From: Tamarix chinensis
Taxonomy: Eukaryota; Streptophyta; Magnoliopsida; Caryophyllales; Tamaricaceae
Direction: 5' to 3'
Length of the DNA: 64,000 nt
Assembly (NCBI GenBank): GCA_030549775.1
Contig: CM060174.1
Span: 93,326,132 to 93,390,131 of the forward strand
A program made the translations under genes and the position numbers. Numbering within the stretch: position 1 is the first letter of the stretch; the number at the start of each line of letters is the position of its first letter. Positions 1-10,448 of the stretch are shown one piece after another. Below the pieces are notes generated by a model, which worked only from the letters and a program-made list of their open reading frames with translations, ran no database searches and was not told the DNA's origin.

Positions 1-2117
1 TCCATAGAGCTAGATAAAATAAGATGTAGTGACCCCTAAAGAGCGACCATTCTCGATCTTGAGGTCTTTCACTTTAATTATTAGTACCTTAATTAAAGTG
101 ATCACGAAAAGTACAACGACCAGATACTTATTCATTTTCAATTGTTTATGATATCATTAGGTACTCCTTATTCATACAATTATCCAAGATAACCTATAGG
201 AACCATTAAGACCATCATTATCTCATCCAATTTCGATTTAGGATTAGTTCTTATGATACTTATTGATTGTCAAATACCCTTATCTTGCTATTTAATGTTA
301 CTTGAGTCTTATATAAAACTCCGTTATCCTATTGACATATTAGATACGAGTTACTGATTTACCCCTTTCATCTCTACAAAATTACCAAATTATCCCTTAC
401 TTGTATAATTATTAAGTCACCTCTTCTTTACTTACCAATTTACCATATTACCCTCCATGTTGTATAATTACCAAATTACCCCTTGCTTGAGTTAAGTTAC
501 CAAGTTATCTTCCACACTTATTAGATCACCAATCACCCTTCGTATTTGTTACGCAGGTCAGATTTCCCATTCAGTTGGTTAGAATATAAAATTGCCCTTC
601 TTTATTATTATAATTACCAAAATACATTTCTTCATCATTATAATTACCAAATTGCCCTTTAATTGATTAAATTACTAAATTACCCTTCTCCATTATTACA
701 GTTACCAAATTGCCCTTCTCTATTATTATAATTACCAAATTACCCTTTAGTTGGTTAAATTATCAAATTGTCCTTCTCCATTATTATAATTATCAAATTA
801 CCCTTTTAGTTTGTTAAATTACCAAATTGCCCTTCTATTTTATTAAATTACCATTTTATCCCTTTACTCCCAAAATTACCATTTTATCCTTTTACTTCCA
901 AAATTACCATTTTATTCTTCTACTTTGTTAAATTACCATTTTATACCTTTACTTTCAAAATTACCATTTTACCCTTTTACTTCCAAAAGTACCATTTTAC
1001 CCCTTTACTTATAAAATTACCATTTTGCCCCTTACTTCTAAAATTACCATAATACCCTTTCTATTACATTTACTCCACCAAAATACATTCTGACAGTCCA
1101 AAATTTACTAAGTTATCACCTCTCCATGTAAAATTACTAAAATACTCTTTTACTTGTTCATTTACCATTTTCCCATTTTACTCTTACAATTTTAATATTA
1201 ATGCTCCATATTCATCATCCAATTCCATCAACTATTATTATTTATCATAATAGTCATTAGCACCCACACTTACACTCTTACATAAGACATATTACTAAAA
1301 TATCCCTAGGGCTCATAATAACAATATTTATGCATCAATGGTCACAATAAAATAACATATCATGGATAAGTACTTAACATTTTTATTAACAACAAAGCTC
1401 ATTCCTTAAGCATTATTTCTACACATGACACATAAATTAGCATACTTTTATTTTTATCAATCAATATAAGCAACTAAATACATTATACTAAGCAATATTT
1501 ATCATGCATATAAACATATTAAAACCCTAATGCGCTAGCATACGTTTATCTATACATTTGAGTAAGGTTTAACAGTTACCTTATTTTCCGTAAAAGTCAA
1601 ACCTTACTGGTACTCTAGTTAAAGATTCAAGCTCTAATTAGAAAAAATAATGCCCATAATTATCATATTAGAAATAGGAAAACTAAAAAGTATAAAACTT
1701 AATTAATGATATACTTTATTTAACCATTAATATACCTTAAAATTAAGTAAAGATTAGGGCAAATTTGAGGCAAGGCTTACACTGCTCATGTAGTACAAGC
1801 TACATGCAAAATAAGGGAGGAAATGGGTCAAAGAAAGGAAGGGATGGTTGTTTTTGGGTTGGGGTTTTGGGGTTAGGAAAGAGGGAAGGTGGAGGAGAGT
1901 AAGGGAAAAGGATGGGTGCAGGGGTGGAGTGGGGTGTGGGTGGTAGTCGGGGATGAGTGATCGGCGGCTAAGGACAACGGAGGTGGTGACAGTAGGGCTG
2001 CGAAGGGGATTATAGGAGTGGCAGAGGAGAAGAAGGAAGGAAAATGGAGGAAGAAAAGGAGAGGCTGTAGGGGTGTGTTTCAACCAAAGGAGATAAGGGT
2101 GTGGTAGGGGAGGTTGC
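1..2117 (-). mobile_element. Partial long LTR (left part), minus orientation
   Basis: This is the left piece of an LTR whose left end lies outside the window. It resumes at 7312 and ends at 8499, because the element at 2118-7311 is inserted in it. Bases 1-200 resemble 63600-63800, including a shared block around CTTTCACTTTAATTATTAG, so the same LTR family occurs at both edges of the window. Bases 1754-2117 begin a purine-rich, GC-richer island that continues at 7312, which supports the two pieces being one element. Open frames in the island look like by-products of base composition. No gene is seen. Orientation is inferred from the right terminus at 8499. Confidence 0.75.
360..1065. repeat. 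Degenerate short tandem repeat in LTR
   Basis: A run of imperfect units of about 28-42 bp. Units in the left half are built on ATAATTACCAAATTGCCCTT and units in the right half on AAAATTACCATTTTACCC. Units drift steadily along the array, as expected from local slippage. It lies inside the partial LTR. Similar single motifs (CAAAATACCCTT) occur in other LTRs of the window, for example near 12130 and 61310. Confidence 0.7.
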
Positions 2118-2781
2118 TGTAACACCCCCAACTTTACTACTAAAAAATTTCGTTTAAATCCAGATGTTTAGCGGAAGCGAAAGAATTAAAACCGTAAACT
2201 TAGGGTTATTACCGCCACACTTAGTACCAGACCGGTTCACTCCTACCGTTTCGATACTAAGTGCTAAGGCTAAACTAAACAATCATTAAGTAAGAATCAT
2301 CAAAACATAGGTCCATAGTTAACATAGACCATTCACGAAAACCACGAGTCAACAACAGTTAAAATATCGTTAAGATAGCAACTTAAGAGTACGGTGTCAA
2401 AACAAGAAGCGTAGTACAAAATATAGCTAAATAAAACAGATCCCAATGGATCAATATCCGGATCACCTACTCACTCAAGTCAAGCCTTCCACCCCAAACT
2501 AGTAACCGATCAAACCTGCATAAGAGGTCTGCTCCCCACCATCGGTGGATCATCACAGGACCCATTCAATCAAGGTAGTATCAGTACGGGTCCAATACTG
2601 AGTAAGGGCGCAGGTGCGCTAAGGCCAAGCATACAATCACACCACATAGCACAATCATATAAGTCATGTGATAACACACAAGATAAGGCCTGAGTACTTT
2701 CCGGTGACTTATTATTTATCCTTGTTAACAATATGTCCATTTCACACATACTCTTTAATAACCCATGTGAGCGCGGGAGCC

Positions 2782-3200
2782 CCACTATTATAGTCGGTGG
2801 ACCGGAAGATATACGCACAGGGCAGAATGCCTCTGATCCACTATTATAACCGGTGGACCGGAAAATAAACGCACAGGGCAAAACGCCTCTGATCCACTAT
2901 TATAGCCGGTGGACCGGATCATGGCCCTGACTCACATGGTGTTTCGCTTTAAGTACTTAGTATATTTCCCATGGATTAACTTATTCGTTTAGTTTGTTGA
3001 GCACGAGATCCCCCACTATTATAGCTGGTGGACTGGAAGATAACGCACAGGGCAGAACGCCTCTGATCCACTATTATAGCCGGTGGACTGAAAAATAAAC
3101 GCACAGGGCATAACGCCTCTGATCCACTATTATAGCCGGTGGATCGGAAAATAAACGCACAGGGCAGAACGCCTCTGATCCACTATTATAGCCGGTGGAC
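2782..3200 (-). repeat. Two arrays of a 56-bp CCACTATTAT/GGTGGA module
   Basis: Seven module copies start at 2782, 2838, 2894, 3013, 3068, 3124 and 3180, a period of 55-56 bp. Each has the core CCACTATTATAGCCGGTGGA, whose CCAC and GTGG arms can pair, followed by a spacer with CGCACAGGGC and GCCTCTGAT. The first three and last four copies are separated by a spacer containing GACTCACATGGTGTTTCGCT. The same two-array layout recurs in other LTRs (28512-28960, 51040-51330, 59240-59560). Function is unknown. Confidence 0.85.
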
Positions 3201-4844
3201 TGGATCACGGGCTCGGCTCAACATCTTTCGCTTTACGTAATTAATGTCTTATCCGTGTCTTATTGAATCACATCACACCCTTGACATGCATGCGGTTGAT
3301 ACTCTACTTCTTTCCCCTCCGGAGGGACCGTCCCATATTTTGAGACCCGTCCATCCCCCGTAGACTTAGGTAAGGTAGCATATAGTAAGACACAAACTCC
3401 AAGAATATAGACCATCCCAACACACATGATATTGACTCCGCATATCCTCATCCCTCTAGGGTTCCTCCTCAGAGACCCTAGTCGGACCTATGTGGCTCAA
3501 CTCTTTCGTACTTACCTAAACGTCACTTTATTCTCCATCTCGCACCTCATTCTTATTATAAAATTCCCCAAATGTAATACTTTATCTCCCTAGTTCACAT
3601 GTGACCGACAAAACCCTAGATGGTCACCCAAAACCCTAGCACTTTACTTCCTCAACAAGTAACTTCCCTCTTTCACCCCAAAATCTCCCCTCTCCTTTAG
3701 AAAACCCATACTCATCCTTTATATAAGTGAATTCTCACTCTCAACCCCATACTCCATCCTTCCTTGATCATTTTATTTTACCCTTGTACCCTTTAATTTC
3801 CTCATTTTCTCCCAAAACCCTAATTGGGTCCCTTAGACACCCTTACATTGACCCACGTAAAATTTTGCACCCAAGTCTCCAATGGATCCATAACTTTAAC
3901 ATCATCTTATTTACTTCCAAAATCAACTTGCCTCCAGTAATATTCATCCCTACGCATAATTTAGATACTCCATGCAGACTCCCCCAACACCCACTTACTC
4001 GCAAAACCCTAATTAGATCTTTTATGCACCAACTCACGTACTATCTTCCATAATAAGTCTCCCATCACTCTAAGACTCTCCAAAACTCTTACTTACAACC
4101 CAAATCAACTTTTCCCACGTAAGGATCATGCCCATGCAAGATCTAGTTCCCCCATGCAAACTTCCCAAATGTCCACTTTCCCGTTGTTCTTTTATTATCA
4201 TTTCATGCTACCAAAACCCTAGCATGCATGTCCTAGAGGGTCATATCATGCCACATCATCAACATCAAATATTAACATAGAACATGTCATACTCATATAA
4301 TGTAAGGCACACACATCATACCTCATTATCCACGCTGCGCTACCCAAAACGGGTTATTCATAACACATGCATAATACACATTATCATGGCATACTCATCA
4401 ATCATCAACACATTATATTACACATAGCACAAGGCCATAGCTGCGTCCTTACCTAATACGACACCGGTCTTGGAGCACGCTCCTACGCCTCCTCCGGATG
4501 TCGACTTGACTCGCCTATAAAAGGGAAAACTAGAGGTTACTTTTCCTCCGACCAAAACACTATTCTTTCTACCTTACCCTTATCTTTAACTTACCATTAG
4601 GGCTAAAAATAATAATATTACTTTTATAAGTAAAAGTATGGTAATTATTCTTAAGGTAGCTAATCAGGCTACTACTAATAAGAGTAGGTATTAATAGCTA
4701 CAATAATTTAAAGTAATTTTAATAATATTTATTATTAATGGTAGTAGTTCAATGTTACTAATAATGATGATAGTAGTAGCAATATTAAGGTTAGTGGTAT
4801 GTGAAATATTACTAATAGTGACAAGGAACTAAAATAATAATAAT

Positions 4845-4850
4845 AATAAC

Positions 4851-4885
<35 letters not shown>

Positions 4886-5075
4886 TAATAGTAATACTAT
4901 TAATAATAACAATAAGGATGTTAAAATAATAATACTAAAGTCATAAGTCACTAATAATATTAGTCCTAGCAATTATAAATAACTCAAGGTTAGGTTGAAT
5001 AATAATAATAATAATAATAACCATAATAATAATAAAGATAATAATAATAACATTGATAATAATAATAATACTTCT
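4845..5075. repeat. AAT/TAA microsatellite tract
   Basis: Two blocks of near-perfect AAT trinucleotides (about 4840-4885 and 5000-5070) lie inside the LTR, between the GC-rich island and the module arrays. Equivalent ATT tracts occur at the same relative place in the inverted family member (49620-50000). Confidence 0.85.
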
Positions 5076-5089
5076 AAAAATAATTAACA

Positions 5090-6130
5090 TTGTATAACAA
5101 GGGTTTAGGGTTTGGGGAGCTTAGAGGACCACCTAGGGGTGCTGGTGGCACAGGTGGCGGTGCACGGCGCACGGCGGCGGCAGCGGCGTTAGAGGGAGAA
5201 GGAAGGTGGAGAAGTGGTGGAGGGGAAAGGAAGGGAAAGGAGAGGTTGGCAGGGGAAACAGAGGGTCTAGGGAGGTTGGGGAAGCTCCCTTGGTGGTTTT
5301 GGGAGGTAGAGGAGGTGCTGGAAGTGGCGGCACGGCGGTGGGCGGTGGTGAGAAGGGCGGCGGAGTTCGAGATGGGTTTGGTCGGGAAGGGCACTTTACA
5401 CGCCTGGGGCGGCGCGTGCAGAGCAAACCGAGGGGTGAGGGAGGCTTGGGTAGGTGGAGGGTGATGCAAGGAAGGGTTTCGGGGGTGGATCGAGCGGCGG
5501 CGATGGGCGGCGGCGACGGGGCGGCGATCTGAAGAGGGGGCGGCGCAAGAGGTGATTTCTGGGTATGATTTTCAAAAGAGCCCGACGCTGGGGCTTGTGG
5601 GTGTATTTATAGGCTCGAATTGGGAAAATCGAGAGAGGGGGTAAGGGAGGACAGGTCAGACGACAGTTTGGGGCACGCCGGTCGGCAGGGGCGGCCGACG
5701 TAGGTCTGCCATGGCAGACCTATGTGCTGGTCGGGAAAAGAAGAGAAAAGGTGCGGGGCGGCCTAGGGATGATGGGGGGTGTTGGCTGGTTGAGGGAGGG
5801 TGGCCGGCAGGGCAGAAAAGGGGAAAGGCGGCGCGGGCAGGCGGTCGGCGCAGAGGGGGAAGGGCGGCGTGTTGCAGGTCGCGCGCGGGAGGAAGGTGAA
5901 AAGGGAAAGGGGCTGGACCGGTCGGTCCAGGAGAGAAAAGAAATAGAACCGGCCGGGCGGTTCGGCGAAGGAGAAGCAGGCCAGGCCTGCGTGCGAGACG
6001 GGGGGAAGGGGAGAGAACCGACCTGGGCCGGTGGGCTGGCCCAGTTGGGGAAATGGGGGAGAGAAGGGAGAAAGGAGAGGGGGGAAGAGAAAAGAGAAAA
6101 GGAAAATAAGGGAGAAAAAGGGATTAAGGA
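5090..6130 (-). other. GC-rich LTR promoter-proximal island
   Basis: About 1 kb of strongly GC-rich DNA, purine-rich on the plus strand. It contains several overlapping open frames on both strands, all low-complexity (Gly/Arg-rich on plus, Pro/Ser-rich on minus) and with no recognised domain. It surrounds the minus-strand TATA box. Comparable islands sit in the other LTRs (7312-8140, 30430-30810, 40750-41080, 48370-49560, 62240-62990). I read it as LTR regulatory and leader sequence rather than a gene. Confidence 0.65.
5604..5611 (-). promoter_or_regulatory. Candidate LTR TATA box
   Basis: On the minus strand the sequence reads CCTATAAATACACCC, a good plant TATA box inside the GC-rich island. 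The inverted relative has CTATAAATACCCCC at 48926-48933. Transcription would run toward lower coordinates from about 5575. Inferred from motif and conserved context only. Confidence 0.6.
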
Positions 6131-6488
6131 AAATAATTAATATGATTTATGGGGTGAGTTATAGTATTTTTAGTAGATAATTAAAATTTTAGTAATTTAT
6201 CTTAATATATCTAATTATATTAGCTTAAAAAGGTAGCTTTTAGAAAAATATTGGTTTAAACCTTATTTAAATAAAATGAGTATGATAAAATAGTAATTTA
6301 TTTATTTTAATTTATTAAACGCTCACATCTAATTTGGTATACTTAAAACCCACAAAATAATTAAGTTAAATAAATTTAAAAGACAAAAATCCTCAACGCA
6401 ATTAAATTAAATAAGTTTAAGAGTTAAATTATCCCTAATAAAAGTAATTTATTAAATTATAGGCTTTTAAAATTTTTGGGGGATTACA

Positions 6489-6511
6489 TCACTACCCCCT
6501 TAAAAACAGAC
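6489..6511 (-). other. Polypurine tract and end of internal region
   Basis: Read on the minus strand, TTTTTAAGGGGGTAGTGA directly precedes the LTR start TGTAATCCCCC. This is the typical Ty3/gypsy arrangement, with a TTCGGGGG-like stretch just upstream. It identifies 2118-6488 as a 3' LTR. About 150 bp of adjoining sequence (6512-6660) is all that is left of the internal region, and it includes three TTAGGG units at 6540-6562. Confidence 0.6.
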
Positions 6512-6659
6512 TTCACCCCCGAAGTCTCCTGCGGCTCTTCTAGGGTTAGGGTTAGGGTATTCTAATCCTCCACATTAACGCGTCATTTGCTATACCTAAA
6601 TTAACTACCCCCTTAGGGACGAACTATGGGTTGTTGCACCTGGGGTATAAGTTCAAATT

Positions 6660-7311
6660 AAATACTAAACATCAAATTTAATATTGGGAGAATTTAATCA
6701 AAAATTTATTTATCGGAAATTTATTTCGGAAGGATCCAAAGGCTTAAAATTAATAAAAGAGTCATATAAGAATTTTGGAAACATCCTCGGAAGCAATTAC
6801 CCATGAACATAAAATATGTATTATTTACGGGAATATATGTCATAAGACCTCAAAAAAATTATTTAATAACATATAATAAAATATTTAGGGCAAATTCAAA
6901 TAAACCGAGGCTAATTTAAATAATTTCTGAAATTGGCTTTCCGTAAATCAAAAGCATAAAACAGAGGAAAATAAATTTCGAAAAGAAATTATTAAATAAT
7001 CTCTGAAAAACCTTTTTAATTTAAAACTTTCCGAAAGTATTAATGATTTTCGAAAATGAATAAATTTAAAGTTGAAAATATTTTCTATGGCAAAAATCAT
7101 TAAAATAACTTTAACTATTTAAACAGAAATTCTATAATTTATATAATATACTTCGTTAACGAAATATAACTTCAAAATAACGCCGTAATCACATGACAAA
7201 GTTATAATTGAAAACGACTCGAAATCAAAATAATCAATTGTTTAAATCAACTTACGCTAATAAAATCATTAAACTTAATAAATTTAGATTTTAAAAATAT
7301 GGGGTATTACA
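6660..7311 (-). mobile_element. Truncated 5' LTR start of a second subfamily
   Basis: About 650 bp closely related in motif order to 30830-31627. Both have TTCGGAA-rich AT sequence, CGTTAACGAAATATAACT-like text and a GGTATTACA terminus. It therefore belongs to the same subfamily as the solo LTR at 27629-31627, not to the 3' LTR it is joined with. The breakpoint near 6660 is approximate. Confidence 0.6.
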
Positions 7312-8499
7312 GTTGCACGGAGTCAGTTGGTGGCTTAGGAAGCGGCGACGACAGCCGAACGATGGCAGACAGAGGAGGAGCAGGATGAGAAAAAGAAGAG
7401 GAGAGGAAGAAGGGACTGTAGGGGGCTTGAGGGGGTGGCTTGGTGGTGTAAGGCGGTAGTAGGAGGTGGCAAGAGGCGGGTGCAGGCGGTTGGTATAGCA
7501 GTGGCAAAGACAGAATAGGGTGGCAGAGCAAAACAAGGGAAGGGGATGAAAGGAGAAGAAAGGGAGAGAAGAGGTCAGGAGATGGAGAATGAAAGGTCAA
7601 ACTGGGCAGAAATAAGGCTGGTGAGGAGAAGAAAAAGGATAGGAAGAAGAGGGGAGTAGGCGTGGCCGGTCAGGTAGGGTGCAAGAGGGACAAGCAATTG
7701 TCAAGATTTTAGGGAGAGGGAAGGGGAAGAAGATAAAGAAGAAGGCATGTGTGGCTGGAGTGCAAGGTTGGTTCGATCCGAAAAGGGGAAGAAAAGGACA
7801 AGGGAGAGAGAGGGACAGAGGCAGAGTTGCAAGGAGGCAGATGGTGGCAGGATGCGATGTTGCAAGGTGGCTGGCAGGGCGTGCTCAGGTGGCCATTGAC
7901 CGAGGAAGAAGAAGAGGAGAAGAAGAAGGAAGAAAGAAGCTGGTCAGCTAGGTGGGGAGAAAAGAAAGAACGGGCCAACCCGCTGCGCGAGGGAGAGGGG
8001 AGGAAAAAAAGTAGAACGGGGTTGGCCTAGTCAAGGGAGAAGGAAAAGAAAAGAAGGATAAGGAAGTGGGTTGGGCGGACGTGCGGGCGAGGGTGAAGGA
8101 GAAAGCATTGGGCCAACAACCCATCGTACAGGGGGACAAGCCATAGGAGAAAAAAGAAGGAAAGGAGAAAAAAAGAGAAAGAAAAGGACAAAGGGAAAAA
8201 GGAAAAGGGAAAAATAAGATAAAATAATTTATGAAATAATAGAATGTAATATTTTTTATAGATAAATAAATTAATAATTTAATTTAATATATTGGTTTAA
8301 AAAGGATAATTTTAGTAAAATATTGGTTTGAAAAATTATTTAAATAAAATAAGTATGATAAAATAACAAAATATTTATTTTAATTTATTAAATATTCATA
8401 TGCAATTTTATATACTCAAAAATCCATAAAATAATTAAATTAAATAAATTTAAAAGTTATTTATTAAATTATCAGGTTTTATAATTTTGGGGTATTATA
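7312..8499 (-). mobile_element. Right part of the interrupted LTR
   Basis: Continuation of the LTR seen at 1-2117 after the 2118-7311 insertion; the GTTGC duplication marks the junction. It contains the rest of the purine/GC-rich island (7317-8210), then AT-rich sequence ending TTTTGGGGTATTATA at 8499, a decayed LTR terminus. The last 250 bp resemble 6230-6488, so the host and the inserted 3' LTR are related. Open frames in the island (Arg/Gly/Glu-rich) have no recognised domain. Confidence 0.65.
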
Positions 8500-8846
8500 G
8501 TTAGGATTACCTGTTAAATCTATTTTATCCACTATGTTGACATGCTTTTGATTTTTTCAAGTTATTTAAATTCTTGGCTTTGATTATTGTAATTAGATTT
8601 TGTACTCTCTCTCTCTCTCTTATCTATATTATTATTCTCATCATTGTTATTATAAAACTATTATATTATTAGTATAACACACATTACTTCATTGTTGTTC
8701 CCTTTTGCCTTGCATTAAGTATGGGTTTGGTGGTGATCATGCCTCTCATATGATTGATGTGGTGGTAAAATTTTCTAGTTTTATTTTTATAAACGCTTCT
8801 GTATCATCTTCAAATATTTTTTTTGTTCAAAATTTAGGGGTGTTAC
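8500..8846 (+). mobile_element. 3' end fragment of a plus-oriented LTR
   Basis: A short AT-rich fragment ending TTTAGGGGTGTTACA, the right terminus of a plus-oriented LTR of the same general type as 52065-52079. The rest of that LTR is absent. A CT dinucleotide run lies near 8616-8630. No gene is seen. Confidence 0.5.
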
Positions 8847-10359
8847 AAATGTCCTATTCCTAATATATGTTAGGTGCAAAGCAAAAGTAACTTCATACTT
8901 AGGAATCGAGTGCGGAAAGCACTTTATTCCACTATGATATAGTTTACGAAATAGAAAGAAGGGAATAAATAAATGAAAACAAATGACTCAGGGTCCATAA
9001 ATGTGATAGGAATATTCAAATAGCCATACCCTCTACCAATTCGATTTGACGCTCACCGAAGGCAAACACATCAAAGTAGTGATCAACAATCACCTACAAA
9101 ATAAGGCAGATTTAGTTGTGGGAATGACCAACACCCATAAAAAGAATGATCAGTATGCTATGTACCAAGTAATGTAACAATACAGTTATAACAATGTTAT
9201 ACAAAATACATAAGGTCACATAGAATAATAACCATACATATAGATTAACATAATATGATGCGAGATAAGCAATGATTACATATCTCATTATAGATATAAT
9301 CATAATATATATTCTTATTTACTTTAAATCTAGGGACACACTATTATCAACCAGGGGAATAGTATAAACAATATACAACTCTAGAGTGAATCGCTCTTGG
9401 CTACTATTCTCATTCGGTAAAACAGACAGGTACAACTAATTCTAACTCACGTTGTCTTTTCCTTTAAACATCCAAATATTATCAATGATTATGATCATTT
9501 TGGTTATTTATTTCATGTTGATTTTAGGAATCTCACTATTCTTAACAGTATCATCTGGTGGATTGTATAAGTACAACTAGTCTTGACTCACATTGAGTTT
9601 ATCTTATCAATATTAATATTACTTCAAATATTAGTATCTTATTAATGTTAGATATCCTTTCAATAATTTATTTCAAGTTGATTTTAGAAACCCCACTATT
9701 CTCAACCAATGGAACGATATCAATAATATACAATACTAAGGTAAAATACTCTTAGTTACTATTATTGTCTGGTAGAATGGACAGATACAACCCTAGGATG
9801 AAATACTTCTGACTACTATTTACATCCGGTGGAACAAACTAGTACAATTGGTTTTGACTCATATGATATTTCACTTTATATATTAATATATTATTAGACC
9901 ATTGGTTATTTATTTCAAGAGTATCAAATGGAACACACATATAGATATGCAATCCACACAATTCAAACATAACATAATTGTTCAAAACATATTAAACACA
10001 ACCACCAAAGGTCTTGGACATCCCCTAAGAAAAAGGTTATATTTCTCTTTAGAAAACCCTAATTGTAATACCCTTAGTCAATACAACTACGCAGGGACTA
10101 ACTTAGAGTGCTTTTAGATTGATTGGCTAGCCCCACGGATCAACACGAGTCCTTTCAGTGTACTTTGTCATCACTCACGCACTTCTCAAGAAATTTTCTG
10201 AAACTTCCTAAAAGGGTCACCCATCCTAAAAATTGCTCTACATCCGATATGCTTAACCTCAAAGTTCATAAAATGGAATCACCAAAAGGATGGTATACCA
10301 TGTTGATATAAGTAGCCAAATCGGTCCTTATAACACTCCGCTTAATTTAGGGTATTACA
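8847..10359 (-). mobile_element. Decayed minus-oriented LTR
   Basis: The sequence ends in TTAGGGTATTACA at 10359, a minus-oriented right terminus. It carries GGGAATGACCAACACCCATAA (9120-9140), matching 10874-10894, and eroded module copies (CCACTATTCTCAACCAATGG near 9693, others at 9340, 9530, 9755 and 9815). The left terminus is unclear and no duplication was found. Small open frames inside it have no recognised similarity. 10360-10448 is an 89-bp unassigned gap. Confidence 0.5.
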
Positions 10360-10448
10360 CTAATTCCATAAAGGGAGCATGGCTTCTTCCATAATACTCA
10401 TTTGATCACTAAATTTAATACACCTCCTAGAATATGATTGTTTAAAAG

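Larger units (their letters stand above)
2118..6488 (-). mobile_element. Complete 3' LTR, about 4.4 kb
   Basis: LTR bounded by TGTAACACC on the left and GGGGGATTACA on the right, preceded on the minus strand by a polypurine tract. Its left end resembles those at 58482 and, inverted, at 52079, including a shared ACCGCCACACTTAGTACCA. In minus-sense order it has an AT-rich start, a GC-rich island with a TATA box, AAT microsatellites, a GGAGC-GT-GCTCC palindrome (4472-4483), two module arrays (2782-3200), a hairpin (2582-2600) and the terminal TGTTACA. A length above 4 kb is long for plant Ty3/gypsy LTRs, though Tekay/Del-like elements can reach this range. Confidence 0.75.
2118..7311 (-). mobile_element. 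Chimeric LTR retrotransposon remnant with 5-bp TSD
   Basis: The element begins TGTAACACCCCC and ends GGGGTATTACA. It is flanked by a perfect 5-bp duplication GTTGC (2113-2117 and 7312-7316). Read on the minus strand it has about 650 bp of a 5' LTR start (7311 to about 6660), a very short internal remnant, a polypurine-tract-like sequence (6511-6489) and a complete 3' LTR (6488-2118). The two LTR starts are not the same subfamily. The 7311 end matches the solo LTR ending at 31627, and the 6488 end matches the LTR ending at 8499. Almost the whole internal region is missing, so it cannot be autonomous. The shared duplication says the outer ends behave as one insertion. Confidence 0.75.

Noticed and set aside
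2782..3200. Regular 56-bp repeats resembling a CRISPR array
   Set aside because: The spacers are also repeated, the sequence is a plant LTR, and no cas-like genes exist. This is a tandem LTR module.
5074..6140. Overlapping GC-rich open frames on both strands
   Set aside because: Four or more frames overlap in one low-complexity LTR island. Composition explains the absence of stops.
6540..6562. Three TTAGGG units next to the polypurine tract
   Set aside because: Too short to be a telomeric array. Chance or microhomology cannot be excluded.
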